Source: an uncultured Prevotella sp. (GTDB lineage Bacteria > Bacteroidota > Bacteroidia > Bacteroidales > Bacteroidaceae). Taken from it: a stretch of 64,000 bases of DNA. The translations under genes were made by a program, and so were the position numbers. The DNA lies in the NCBI GenBank assembly GCA_900553465.1, contig USDT01000005.1:24447-88446 (forward strand), in the 5' to 3' direction. Under the pieces are notes generated by a model. It saw nothing but the letters and a program-made list of their open reading frames with translations. It did no database searches and was not told the DNA's origin. This document shows positions 45,601-54,687 of the stretch, piece by piece (within the stretch, counting starts at the first letter, position 1; the number at the start of each line of letters is the position of its first letter).

Positions 45601-48600
45601 TGACTTCGAGACTGCCAACGTTGAATATATTGAATTCTGGATGCTCGATCCGTTCATTTATACTTCGCGCGACGGTACGGCGTCTGATTATGGCGGCGAT
45701 TTCTACATCAACCTCGGCGAAGTGAGTGAGGATATCCTCCGCGACGGCAAGAAATTCTACGAAAGCGGAATGCCTGTTGACGGTTCAAATAGCTTCATCA
45801 CCACTCAGTGGGGAAAGGTTCCGACGCAGGCTACAGTGACTTATGCCTTTGCGACAACTTCGGGTGCACGTGCGCTTCAGGATGTCGGATTCAATGGTCT
45901 TAACGATGAGGAGGAGCGTAACTTTGAAGCTTATCAGGAGTTCCTCACTTCTATACAGGGCAAGGTCAATCCTGTTGTGTTCGATTCTATATGGAACGAC
46001 CCGGCCAATGACAACTACCATTACTTCCGCGGCCGCGATTACGACCAGATGGAAGCATCTATCCTGCGCCGCTACAAGTATATAAACAATCCGCAGGGCA
46101 ACTCTCCCGACAGTGAGTCGCGCGACGAAAGCTACGATACGTCATACAAGACGATGCCCGATGTGGAGGACATCAACCAGGACTATACCCTCAACGAATA
46201 TGAGAAATACTTCCAGTATCGCGTCTCTATAAGGCCGGAAGACCTCGTTGTCGGCCGTAACTTCATTGTGGACAAGCGCATCGCGTCTCCCAAACTGCGC
46301 AACGGCAAGACGGAGGATGTGACGTGGTATCTGTTCCGCATACCTCTGACAGACTATGAGGAGCGTGTAGGTTCGATATCAGATTTCACGAGTATACGTT
46401 TCATGCGTATGTTCATGACTGGCTTCAAGCATCCTATCATTCTGCGATTCGGTTCTCTCGACCTTGTGCGTGGCGAATGGAGAGTTTACGATCAGAACCT
46501 CGACAACTCGGCATCGCAGCAGGGCAAGATTTCCGTGAGTGCCGTTAACATCGAGGAGAACAATGACAAGACACCGGTGAACTATGTGCTTCCGCCGGGC
46601 ATAACACGTGGTCAGGACCCGACACAGCCACAGCTTGTGGAGGACAACGAGCAGTCGCTCGCACTCACTGTGACCGATCTGGGCAGTGGCGAATCGAAGG
46701 CCGTGTATAAGAATACAACATTGGATCTGCGCCAATACAAGCGTTTGCAGATGTTTGTGCACGCCAATATGATGGAACCCAACGTCACTAACCTTAAGGA
46801 CGACCAGCTGGCTGTGTTCATCCGCCTCGGAAGCGACTATAAGAGCAATTATTACGAATACGAGATACCGTTGAAACTTACGCCTAACGGCAATAATTAC
46901 GACAAGTATTCGCGTGCCGATTGCGAAGCCGTATGGCCCGAAGAGAATATGCTTGACATCCCGCTCAACGTGTTCACCGCCTTGAAAAAGGAACGCAATA
47001 AGGCCAAGTCGGAAGGACGGGCATCGTACAGTCGTGTGTTCAGTGCATACGATGAGGATAAGCCTGCAAACAAGATCAGCGTCATGGGTAATCCTACTTT
47101 GGGTGAGGTTAAGACCATGATAATCGGTGTGCGCAATAATTCCGGCGAGATAAAGAGCGGTGAAATATGGGTCAACGAACTTCGTCTGAGAGAATATAAC
47201 AACGAAGGCGGATGGGCTGCACAGGGCAATCTGAATGTGCAGTTGTCCGATCTTGGTTCGGTGAACGTTCAGGGACGCTATATCAGTGATGGTTTCGGAG
47301 GACTTGAGGACGGTGTGGCACAGCGCTCAACCGATGATTACAAGACCTACAGCATCACTGCTAACATTGAGCTTGGTAAGTTCTTCCCGGAGAAAGCAAA
47401 GGTAAGTGCGCCGTTGTATTATTCTATAACGAAAGAGTTTACACGTCCGAGATACAATCCGCTTGATACGGATATGGAACTTGACGATGCGCTTGAAGCA
47501 CTAAACAAGCACGAGCGCGACTCGGTGGAAAGCATCGCTGTGACAAAGACAACGAGCACCAACTTCTCTCTTTCCAACGTAAGAGTGGGCATACAGAACA
47601 AACGTCACCCAATGCCTTACGATCCGGCGAACTTCTCTTTGACCTATAGCCACAGCCACAACTTCTCGAGTGGTGAGACAACGGTTTACGAAAAAGAAGA
47701 CAACTGGCGCGGAGCCATGAACTATTCGTGGACACCTGTGTACAAGCCTTTCGAACCTTTCAAGAAGATGAAGAACAAGAGCAAGTGGCTGGATATTCTT
47801 CGTCGCTTCGGTCTGAACTGGTTACCGCAGAACGTCGGATTCAATACTGAGATAACGCGTAGCTACTACGAGTTGCAGGAACGCGACATGGAGAGCATGG
47901 GCGACTCCGAACTTCCGCTCACGTTCAGCCAGCAATTCCTTTGGAACAGAGACTTCACGCTGCGCTGGGACCTTACGAAGAACCTGCACATGAATTTCCA
48001 GAGTGCGACGCACGCCGAGATAGAAGAACCTTACACACCGGTTAACAAGGAATTGTATCCTGACCGTTATTCGGCGTGGAAAGACTCCGTGTGGACGAGT
48101 ATCAAGAATCTTGGAACACCGTTGGACTACAACCAGTCGTTCGCCTTGTCCTACCAGTTGCCGCTCAACCTCATTCCGGCTTTCGACTGGGTGAATTCTG
48201 ACGCCAGCTACAACGCGACATACAACTGGGTAAGAGGTACTGAGCTTGAGGATGGAACATCGCTCGGCAACACTATTTCGAACAACAGAACGCTCAATCT
48301 CAACGGAACGTTCAATATGGAGAAACTCTACAACCATATACCTTTCCTGAAGAAAGCCAACGAAAGGTTCAATAAGGAACCGGCGCGTACGGCAAACAAC
48401 ACCCGCAACAAGAACAAGAAAAAGGACGACGACAAGGCGAAGAAAGATGCAGACGGCAAGACCGCCGATGGAAAGGACGACAAGGCAGCCCAGCTCAAGA
48501 AGCAGTTGCCTAAGAACAAACGCAGTTTCGAGAGTGAGGTGGTGCTGCGTCCCGACAGTGTGATGAAACTCACGCACGGCAAGAAGACCAAGCGCATCAT

Positions 48601-50230
48601 TGTGTCTGCAAAGACTGCCGACGGCAAAGTGTTCGATCTGAAGTACAAACGCATCGACGAGAACAGCATAAAGATAACAAGTAAGGTTGACTCGCTCACC
48701 AAAGTGAAAGTCACCGTTACGCCGAAGGAACCGCTTGAGGACAAAGGTTGGTACCGCACCATGCAGAGTGTGGCACGCGTTATGATGATGGTGCGCAGTG
48801 TGGGCATATCCTACCGCAACCAGTACTCGATGTCGCTGCCTGGCTTCATGCCTATGATTGGCGACGCGTTCGGCCAGACACGTCGTGTGGGAGCCATGTC
48901 TCCGGGTCTCGATTTTGCGTTCGGTGTTATCGACGACTCATACATCGACAAGGCTCGCGACAAAGGATGGCTGCTCATGAACGACTCCGTGGCCACACCA
49001 GCCACCACTAACAAGACGGAAGATCTGCAGTTGCGCGCTACGCTCGAACCGATAAAGAATTTGAAGATAGACCTCAATGCCAACCGCACCATGACAACTG
49101 CCAAGAGCATACAATATATGTATGAGGGCAATCCGACCACACAGAGCGGAACCTTCTCGATGACAACCCTGTCGCTGGGAAGTGCGTTCGAAGGTTCGGG
49201 TAATGCAAACAACGGCTATCATTCTTCCACTTTCGAGAAGTTCTGCAAGTCACTCGACGGTTTCCGCCAGCGTGTCGAGGCACGCTATGCCAACGCCGTC
49301 TATCCGGACGGAACACCGCTTGCCGGCCAGAAATTCGATCCGGCGAACGGAGGAGTGAACAAGTACAGCTCCGATGTGATGATTCCTGCCTTCCTCTCGG
49401 CATACACCAGCATGGGCGGTTCGTCGCTCGACATATTCCCGTCGCTTGCCCGTCTGTTGCCCAACTGGTCGGTACGCTACAGCGGACTAACGCGTCTGCC
49501 GTGGTTCCGCGACGTATTCAAGAGTGTCAACATCAACCATGCATACAAGAGTATCTACGCCGTTGGTTCATACAGTTCGTACAGCACCTTCATGGAATAT
49601 ATGAACGGACTGGGCTTCGTGACCGATGCCACCACAGGAAACCCGATTCCGAGCTCTATGTACAACGTGTCAACGGTGAGCATCAACGAGTCGTTCTCGC
49701 CGCTGCTCGGTATAGATGTTACGTTTGAGAACAATCTTACGGCAAAGCTTGAGTACCGTACCACCCGCGTGCTCAGCCTCAGTATGACGAGTGTACAGAT
49801 AAACGAGGCCACCAGTAACGACTGGGTGCTTGGTATGGGATATACCATCAACAACTTCAATCTGTTCGGAGGACGCAACCACCGGCTTGTGAAGAACAAG
49901 GGAAAGAAGTCTGACGATGATCAGAAGACAACCACACAAGCCACCGCCCGTACCACTTCGGGTACCAATAACGACTTGCGTCTGCGTCTCGATCTGAGCT
50001 ATCGCAAGCAGGCGTCCATAAGCCGCGACATCGCATCCATGACCAGTGCGGCAAGCAGTGGCAACAATGCCTTCAAACTGTCGTTCTCTGCCGAGTACAC
50101 GTTGTCGAAGCTCATATCCATGAGTTTCTACTATGACTGCCAGACAAACACTCCTCTGCTCGCCAGCAGCAGCTATCCTACGACCACACAGGACTTCGGC
50201 CTCAGCCTGAAATTCTCGCTCACCCGATAG
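42623..50230 (+). CDS. sprA: SprA, type IX secretion system outer-membrane translocon
   Basis: A 2535-residue protein starting with GTG overlapping the ruvA stop (GTGA). It has a signal peptide (IIYGLFISLFAVSLASYALS) and repeated SprA-type beta segments, such as MHFELGPAEKIFGPGGVRIKTQGTAELKFG and TTTIDFDEKINLNVNGKVGDKVNMNLNYNTDATFDFDSQNLKLKYDGKEDEIIKLVEAGNISFPSNSSLVKGASSLFGIRTDLQFGKLKLQLVGSQKKS. SprA (Sov in Porphyromonas) forms the very large barrel through which T9SS cargo leaves. The length is near the usual 2400-2500. A lysine- and aspartate-rich insertion lies at about residues 1920-1965. No other T9SS gene or obvious T9SS cargo is in the window. Confidence 0.96.
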   Translation: MKIRKIIYGLFISLFAVSLASYALSVPYYQDQNPRRRNNNQPAQQTEKKDTLAIKAQPIIDNEDSIPDSLLNARWKIQRTLPITIDDLDQNAADLKRPDNLKQEVEYNDSLDLYVIGSKMSDSYINTPIYMTPAEYRKWSEKKAMQRYFREKNDEIYQAKGKEKFDFTDMHFELGPAEKIFGPGGVRIKTQGTAELKFGATLKSIDNPSLPIRNRKTTTIDFDEKINLNVNGKVGDKVNMNLNYNTDATFDFDSQNLKLKYDGKEDEIIKLVEAGNISFPSNSSLVKGASSLFGIRTDLQFGKLKLQLVGSQKKSSTTSVSSKGGAQLTPFEIDVANYEENRHFFLSQYFRDKYDAGMQTLPTVATGININRVEIWVTNKTGTTTNTRNIIALTDLGENAKISNPLWAPMGQNVPSNNANSEYSSMVNQYAAARDIDQTSTVLDGISGFVGGVDYEKLESARLLNSSEYTVNSALGYISLKTTIQTDQVLAVAYEYTYGGVTYQVGEFASDITDVNQALFVKSLKNTSNNPQQGNWDLMMKNVYYLASSVEKDKFRLDVKFQSDTTGVYLTYIPEPQVKDQTIIKVLGADRLDNNMKTNPNGYFDYVDGYTVSDGRVFFPKAEPFGSYMYNYLVGKGVAAAQASKYAFTELYDSTKTVAKQIAEKNKYMLMGQFRGTLANVISLGAVNIPQGSVVVTAGGVVLTEGSDYTVDYNLGEVTILNQSIIDAGTSVNVSLESNTEYAQQRKTMFGVNWEYDFSKDFQISGTLQHLSEQALTTKVAMGSEPLNNTIWGLNLNWKKESQWLTNLLDKIPFLQLTQPSNISFTGEFAQLIAGQSRGTQDNASYLDDFENTKSAIDVSTPTSWLISSVPTMFPEYSDKTTLRSGYNRSLLAWYTIDPLFTRRSSSLTPGHIKGDLEQLSNHYVREVPVRELYPNRDQSSYSGATSTLSILNLAYYPNERGPYNFSTDLAYDGTLNNPTKHWGGMMRKLDTNDFETANVEYIEFWMLDPFIYTSRDGTASDYGGDFYINLGEVSEDILRDGKKFYESGMPVDGSNSFITTQWGKVPTQATVTYAFATTSGARALQDVGFNGLNDEEERNFEAYQEFLTSIQGKVNPVVFDSIWNDPANDNYHYFRGRDYDQMEASILRRYKYINNPQGNSPDSESRDESYDTSYKTMPDVEDINQDYTLNEYEKYFQYRVSIRPEDLVVGRNFIVDKRIASPKLRNGKTEDVTWYLFRIPLTDYEERVGSISDFTSIRFMRMFMTGFKHPIILRFGSLDLVRGEWRVYDQNLDNSASQQGKISVSAVNIEENNDKTPVNYVLPPGITRGQDPTQPQLVEDNEQSLALTVTDLGSGESKAVYKNTTLDLRQYKRLQMFVHANMMEPNVTNLKDDQLAVFIRLGSDYKSNYYEYEIPLKLTPNGNNYDKYSRADCEAVWPEENMLDIPLNVFTALKKERNKAKSEGRASYSRVFSAYDEDKPANKISVMGNPTLGEVKTMIIGVRNNSGEIKSGEIWVNELRLREYNNEGGWAAQGNLNVQLSDLGSVNVQGRYISDGFGGLEDGVAQRSTDDYKTYSITANIELGKFFPEKAKVSAPLYYSITKEFTRPRYNPLDTDMELDDALEALNKHERDSVESIAVTKTTSTNFSLSNVRVGIQNKRHPMPYDPANFSLTYSHSHNFSSGETTVYEKEDNWRGAMNYSWTPVYKPFEPFKKMKNKSKWLDILRRFGLNWLPQNVGFNTEITRSYYELQERDMESMGDSELPLTFSQQFLWNRDFTLRWDLTKNLHMNFQSATHAEIEEPYTPVNKELYPDRYSAWKDSVWTSIKNLGTPLDYNQSFALSYQLPLNLIPAFDWVNSDASYNATYNWVRGTELEDGTSLGNTISNNRTLNLNGTFNMEKLYNHIPFLKKANERFNKEPARTANNTRNKNKKKDDDKAKKDADGKTADGKDDKAAQLKKQLPKNKRSFESEVVLRPDSVMKLTHGKKTKRIIVSAKTADGKVFDLKYKRIDENSIKITSKVDSLTKVKVTVTPKEPLEDKGWYRTMQSVARVMMMVRSVGISYRNQYSMSLPGFMPMIGDAFGQTRRVGAMSPGLDFAFGVIDDSYIDKARDKGWLLMNDSVATPATTNKTEDLQLRATLEPIKNLKIDLNANRTMTTAKSIQYMYEGNPTTQSGTFSMTTLSLGSAFEGSGNANNGYHSSTFEKFCKSLDGFRQRVEARYANAVYPDGTPLAGQKFDPANGGVNKYSSDVMIPAFLSAYTSMGGSSLDIFPSLARLLPNWSVRYSGLTRLPWFRDVFKSVNINHAYKSIYAVGSYSSYSTFMEYMNGLGFVTDATTGNPIPSSMYNVSTVSINESFSPLLGIDVTFENNLTAKLEYRTTRVLSLSMTSVQINEATSNDWVLGMGYTINNFNLFGGRNHRLVKNKGKKSDDDQKTTTQATARTTSGTNNDLRLRLDLSYRKQASISRDIASMTSAASSGNNAFKLSFSAEYTLSKLISMSFYYDCQTNTPLLASSSYPTTTQDFGLSLKFSLTR

Positions 50231-50315
50231 GCCGTGAACTGATATAAGGTCTGCACGATACGCGCCGAGGCATTTTGTCGGAGGTGTTATCTTTGGCCGG
50301 AATATATGAAAAAAT

Positions 50316-50351
50316 AAAACCGGACACGTTTCTGAGAGCGTGTCCGGTTTT
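50316..50351. terminator. Bidirectional terminator between sprA and nadB
   Basis: A 13-base perfect stem (AAAACCGGACACG against CGTGTCCGGTTTT) with a 10-base loop, followed by CCTTTTTAT on the plus strand and a T-containing run on the minus strand. It lies between convergent genes. Confidence 0.8.
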
Positions 50352-50381
50352 CCTTTTTATGTGTGTTAGAGTGTTTCCTGT

Positions 50382-51971
50382 TTATTTCTTGTCGTAGGCA
50401 TGGAGCGGATAGTCGGTTGTGAAGTGTAGTCCGCGGCACTCCTTGCGCTCTATGGCCTGGCGTGTTATGAGGTAGCCCACGTTTATCATGTTGCGCAGTT
50501 CGCATATGTCGCGGCTCGCTTTCACACGTTTGAACAAAGCCTCAGTCTCTTCGTAGAGCAGGTCCAGACGGTCCCACGCTCTCTTGAGTCGCAGGTCGCT
50601 GCGCACGATGCCTACGTAGTTGCTCATTATCTCGCCCACTTCCTTCACGCTCTGTGTTATGAGTACCTTCTCCTCGTTGGTCATTGTGCCCTCGTCGTTC
50701 CACTCCGGTACCTTGTCGTTGAAGTCATACTCATCCACATGAGCCAGTGAGTGGCGTGCCGCAGCGTCGGCATATACCACGGCTTCTATGAGCGAGTTGC
50801 TCGCCAGACGGTTTCCTCCGTGCAGTCCTGTGCACGAACATTCGCCTATGGCATACAGTCTGTCGATGCTCGACTGTCCGTTCAGGTCAACCTTTATGCC
50901 TCCGCACATGTAGTGGGCTGCCGGTCGCACGGGTATGTAGTCGGTGGTTATGTCGATGCCTATCGACTTACATTTCATGTAGATGTTCGGGAAGTGACGT
51001 TTGGTCTCCTCCGCGTTCTTGTGCGTCACGTCCAGACACACATGGTCCAGACCGTGTATCTTCATCTCCTTGTCGATGGCTCTGGCCACGATATCGCGCG
51101 GAGCCAGCGAGAGACGTTTGTCATATTTCTCCATGAACGACGAACCGTCAGGCAGGCGTAATATGCCGCCGTATCCGCGCATGGCCTCGGTTATGAGGAA
51201 TGCCGGATGCGTTTCGCCCGGATGATAAAGTGCAGTGGGGTGGAACTGTACGAACTCCATGTCCTTCACAGTGCCTTTGGCTCTGTACACCATTGCCTCA
51301 CCGTCGCCCGTGGCTATTATCGGGTTGGTGGTTGTCTGGTACACAGCGCCGCATCCGCCGGTGCACATTACGGTCACCTTACTCAGATATGTGTCCACCT
51401 TCTGTGTGTCGGGGTTAAGCACGTAGGCACCGTAGCAGTTGATGTATGGTGTGCGTCGTGTCACGCGTGCGCCCAGATGGTGCTGCGTGATTATCTCTAC
51501 CGCAAAATGGTTTTCCTTTATCTCTATGTCGGGATTGGCTCTCACAGCGGCCATCAGTCCGCGCTGTATCTCGGCTCCCGTGTCGTCGGAGTGGTGCAGT
51601 ATTCTGAACTCCGAGTGTCCGCCTTCGCGGTGCAGATCGAATGTTCCGTCGTCCCCGCGGTCGAAGTTCACACCCCAGCTCACGAGTTCTTTTATCTGCG
51701 CAGGCGCGTTTCTCACCACCTGCTCCACAGCCGCGCGGTCGCTTATGTAGTCGCCGGCAATCATTGTGTCCTCTATGTGTTTTTCGAAGTTGTCCACTTC
51801 AAGGTTGGTGACAGAGGCCACTCCTCCCTGTGCGAACGAAGTGTTGGCTTCGTCGAGCGTGGTCTTGCATATCATGCACACCTTGCCCTTCTTGGCTCGG
51901 GCCACTTTCAGGGCGTAGCTCATACCGGCCACTCCCGAACCGATAATCAGAAAATCGTATTTGAAAACCAT
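50382..51971 (-). CDS. nadB: L-aspartate oxidase
   Basis: A 529-residue FAD enzyme that oxidises aspartate to iminoaspartate, the first step of de novo NAD synthesis. The N-terminal FAD site is FLIIGSGVAGMSYALKVA. Conserved segments include ANTSFAQGGVASV, REGGHSEFRILHHSDDTGAEIQRGL, VMCTGGCGAVYQTTTNPIIATGDGEAMVYRAKG, MEFVQFHPTALYHPGETHPAFLITEAMRGYGGILR and AAHYMCGGIKVDLNGQSSIDRLYAIGECSCTGLHGGNRLASNSLIEAVVYADAAA. NadA and NadC are not in the window. It is monocistronic, ending at a strong terminator, with a -7-like element at 51995-52002. Confidence 0.96.
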   Translation of the reverse strand: MVFKYDFLIIGSGVAGMSYALKVARAKKGKVCMICKTTLDEANTSFAQGGVASVTNLEVDNFEKHIEDTMIAGDYISDRAAVEQVVRNAPAQIKELVSWGVNFDRGDDGTFDLHREGGHSEFRILHHSDDTGAEIQRGLMAAVRANPDIEIKENHFAVEIITQHHLGARVTRRTPYINCYGAYVLNPDTQKVDTYLSKVTVMCTGGCGAVYQTTTNPIIATGDGEAMVYRAKGTVKDMEFVQFHPTALYHPGETHPAFLITEAMRGYGGILRLPDGSSFMEKYDKRLSLAPRDIVARAIDKEMKIHGLDHVCLDVTHKNAEETKRHFPNIYMKCKSIGIDITTDYIPVRPAAHYMCGGIKVDLNGQSSIDRLYAIGECSCTGLHGGNRLASNSLIEAVVYADAAARHSLAHVDEYDFNDKVPEWNDEGTMTNEEKVLITQSVKEVGEIMSNYVGIVRSDLRLKRAWDRLDLLYEETEALFKRVKASRDICELRNMINVGYLITRQAIERKECRGLHFTTDYPLHAYDKK

Positions 51972-51994
51972 GTTCTTTTGTTTTGAATGTTATG

Positions 51995-52002
51995 CAAAAA
52001 TA
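51995..52002 (-). promoter_or_regulatory. Candidate nadB promoter -7 element
   Basis: TATTTTTG on the minus strand fits TAnnTTTG, 23 bases before the nadB ATG. No clear TTTG at normal spacing. Confidence 0.4.
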
Positions 52003-52251
52003 CATAAAATAATCGAAGTGTGTCCACTTCGCTGGGCATAAATTGACATATTGTCACTTACAAATTGACACATGTTCAGAGTGCTGTGCCGGAAGCACTG
52101 GGAAGCGTGTATGTGACTGTGTTAACAAAGTTTATACTATGCTTCTTCGGGCTTTAACACTTGCGGTGTTGTGAGACAGTTTTCCGACGAAGCTCTGCAC
52201 CGCCCGGAACGGCCCCGGAGCGTCCTCCGTAGTATCGCTTTCCTACTGATG

Positions 52252-52383
52252 AACTTCGGAAAACCCTGTTCCGTGTATCAATAAAGCCTATTTCATGCCT
52301 CAATAAAGCTTATTTCGTGCCTCGATTATGCCTTTTTCATGTCCTAATAAAGCCTTTTTCGGGGCATGAAACGTACTGTTCCG
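52252..52383. repeat. Array of six 22-base modules
   Basis: Six consecutive 22-base units starting at 52252, 52274, 52296, 52318, 52340 and 52362. The four middle ones are the most alike (AATAAAGCCTATTTC and variants) and look like a direct repeat. The outer two resemble the modules in the long elements (for example GGGCATGAAACG). There are no spacers, so this is not a CRISPR. It lies in the 916-base gap between nadB and the divergent 52888 gene; the stretch after it, 52384-52887, holds no gene that I can support. Confidence 0.7.
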
Positions 52384-52887
52384 CAACGCTATATTGGCTG
52401 TTTTGCAGACTGACGTGCGGGAGTGTATGAATCGATGCGCATATGACAGTCCGACATACAGTGTTTTTGCGTGATATGTCTGAAACTTCTGAATCTCGAG
52501 TAAAATAAAAGAACGGTGTACAAGACTTTAAAAACAGCATCTTATTTCATGATGGTTTTAACATTTTCAATCAGTTTTTCTGCTAATAAAGTATAAAATA
52601 ACGCCGTCCGTCGGACTCATTTACGTTTTATGTCATTTTGTTGTTGCAGAGGGGCTTGTGGCTTTTCGTCTGTCTGAATAATTATTTATAACTTTGCATA
52701 CGGAAAAGTTGTACCCGCGTGTATGGGGACGGCCGCCGTCTTTCCGTGCGTTTTCCGCAGTGTGCGGTGCGTGCGGTTGTGGTGTTGTGTGCCGGGTGCG
52801 CCGTTGCCGTTTCCCCAATCCTATCGTGCCGGGTGAGCTTGCGGCATGTCCGCCCGATGCGGCGTGCCTGTGACTATTGATAATTTT

Positions 52888-53316
52888 ATGGACAGGATAT
52901 TTCACAAACGTGTAGGTGTCCGCGACTTTGTCGTGGTAGCGGTGTTTGCCATTGTCGGACTCTGGGCACTCATGCACCGCAATGTTCAGTCGGGCCTTGT
53001 AGGCCTGGCCATGATGATGCTGGCCGCGCTCACGGTGGAGCGTGCCGTTCACACCATCTATACGCTCACCTCAGACGGCCGTCTGCTGATAGACTGCGGA
53101 CGTTTTGCACGCCGCCGCGAGGTGTCTCTGACCGACATACGCAGCGTGTATCGTGTGGAGGGACGTCTGTTGCTCAGGTCGTATGTTGCAGTGGAGTGTG
53201 CCTCGGGAAGCGTGATTGCAGTGCAGCCCGGCAATGAAGAAGGATTTGTGAAAGAACTGCGCCGCCGCATGGAATCCGCACGGCAGTCCTCCGTCCAAGA
53301 TGCCGCTCAGGACTGA
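52888..53316 (+). CDS. PH-domain-like membrane protein
   Basis: A 142-residue protein with two close membrane helices near the N-terminus (about residues 14-47: DFVVVAVFAIVGLWALM and VGLAMMMLAALTV) followed by a small beta-rich domain (IYTLTSDGRLLIDCGRFARRREVSLTDIRSVYRVEGRLLLRSYVAVECASGSVIAVQPGNEEGFVKELRRRME) that resembles bacterial PH (bPH_2/YdbS-like) domains. The open frame extends to 52846, but the ATG at 52888 begins the natural protein. It is followed by the PBP4-type gene with a 90-base gap and could belong to the same transcript. The exact role is unknown. Confidence 0.78.
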   Translation: MDRIFHKRVGVRDFVVVAVFAIVGLWALMHRNVQSGLVGLAMMMLAALTVERAVHTIYTLTSDGRLLIDCGRFARRREVSLTDIRSVYRVEGRLLLRSYVAVECASGSVIAVQPGNEEGFVKELRRRMESARQSSVQDAAQD

Positions 53317-53406
53317 CTATGCCGCGCTGAAGAACCGATGGACGTAATGCCGGTTGTGCAGGACGTGCCTGTCATGATACATAAAAGACCTTACCTAAAA
53401 AAGAAA

Positions 53407-54663
53407 ATGAAACGACTGTTATATCTGCTTCTCATTCCGGTGTTGTTTTTCACACCGGCTCATGCTCAGGAAATAGTAGACGACGATGACGAGTACGCGT
53501 CAGGCGCCGCCGACACCATACGCACCGACACCGCGTCGGCCGTCATACCGTCGCTGCCCTGGCCGCAGTCGGTGCAGCAATCGCTGACATCGCTGCTCGA
53601 CGCACGTATGTTCGAGACCTCCCAGGTGGGCATTATGGTGTATGATCTCGATGACGATTCGGTCATATTCCGTCACAACGAACACCAGCGTCTGCGCCCC
53701 GCATCGACCATGAAGCTCATCACTGCCATCACCGCCATCGACAAGCTGGGCGGCAGCTATCAGTTCAAGACCGAGCTGTGCTACACAGGTCAGGTGGCCG
53801 ACGGTGTGCTGCGCGGCAATGTATATTGTGTGGGCGGATTCGATCCGCGGTTCAATTCCGACGACCTCCGCGCCTTTGTGGAGAGCATCCACAAAATGGG
53901 CGTTGATACCATACGCGGCAATCTCTATGCCGACAAGACCATGAAGGACACCGCACGTCTTGGAAAGGGCTGGTGCTGGGACGACGACAATCCCGTGCTG
54001 TCGCCGTTGCTCATAAGCCGCAAGGACAACTTCATGACGCGTTTTGCCGAGGAACTGCGCGAGTATGGCATCGTGGTGGAGGGCACAGTGTCGGAGGCCA
54101 TGAAGCCGGGCGACGCTTTCTGCATCTGCCGGCGTTTCCATACAATGGACCAGATACTCATGAACATGATGAAGGAGAGCGACAATCTGTATGCCGAATC
54201 GATGTTCTATCAGCTCGCGGCCAGCACCGGCAATCATCCGGCCACGGCCCGCAGTGCGCGCATGGTGATAAACAGGCTCATAGAGAAAGTAGGTCTTGAC
54301 GCCTCGCAGTATTCCATTGCCGACGGCTCTGGGCTGTCGCTCTACAATTATGTGACGGCCGAGCTGGAGATAAAACTGCTGCGCTACGCATTCAAGAACA
54401 ATAACATATATCTGCACTTGCATCCTTCGCTGCCGCAGGCAGGCGTTGACGGCACACTCAAGAACCGTATGCACGGCCCGTTCACACGTGGCAACGTGTA
54501 TGCAAAGACCGGTTCTCTGACGGGTGTGAGCAGCCTTGCCGGCTACTGCATGGCGCCCAACGGCCACCGTCTGGCCTTTGCCATAATAAACCAGGGAGTG
54601 AGACACAGCCGCGACGCGCGCGCCTTTCAGGACCGTGTGTGCCAGACGTTGTGCCAGCCCTGA
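53407..54663 (+). CDS. dacB: D-alanyl-D-alanine carboxypeptidase/endopeptidase, PBP4 family
   Basis: A 418-residue low-molecular-mass penicillin-binding protein with a signal peptide (MKRLLYLLLIPVLFFTPAHAQ). The open frame extends to an ATG at 53338, but 53407 starts the signal. The catalytic motifs are S100-T-M-K103 (RPASTMKLITA), SDN (MMKESDNLYAESMFYQL) and KTG (YAKTGSLTGVSSLAGY). It trims or opens peptide crosslinks in the periplasm. The residues after the signal form an acidic low-complexity stretch (DDDDEY). It lies between the PH-like gene and mscS; the gap to mscS is 24 bases. Confidence 0.92.
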   Translation: MKRLLYLLLIPVLFFTPAHAQEIVDDDDEYASGAADTIRTDTASAVIPSLPWPQSVQQSLTSLLDARMFETSQVGIMVYDLDDDSVIFRHNEHQRLRPASTMKLITAITAIDKLGGSYQFKTELCYTGQVADGVLRGNVYCVGGFDPRFNSDDLRAFVESIHKMGVDTIRGNLYADKTMKDTARLGKGWCWDDDNPVLSPLLISRKDNFMTRFAEELREYGIVVEGTVSEAMKPGDAFCICRRFHTMDQILMNMMKESDNLYAESMFYQLAASTGNHPATARSARMVINRLIEKVGLDASQYSIADGSGLSLYNYVTAELEIKLLRYAFKNNNIYLHLHPSLPQAGVDGTLKNRMHGPFTRGNVYAKTGSLTGVSSLAGYCMAPNGHRLAFAIINQGVRHSRDARAFQDRVCQTLCQP

Positions 54664-54687
54664 CGACATAACATCCAGTAAAGAACT

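Noticed and set aside
52274-52361. Possible small CRISPR array (repeated AATAAAGCC units)
   Set aside because: The units abut with no spacers, vary in sequence, and no cas genes are near. The 22-base period matches the other intergenic arrays instead.
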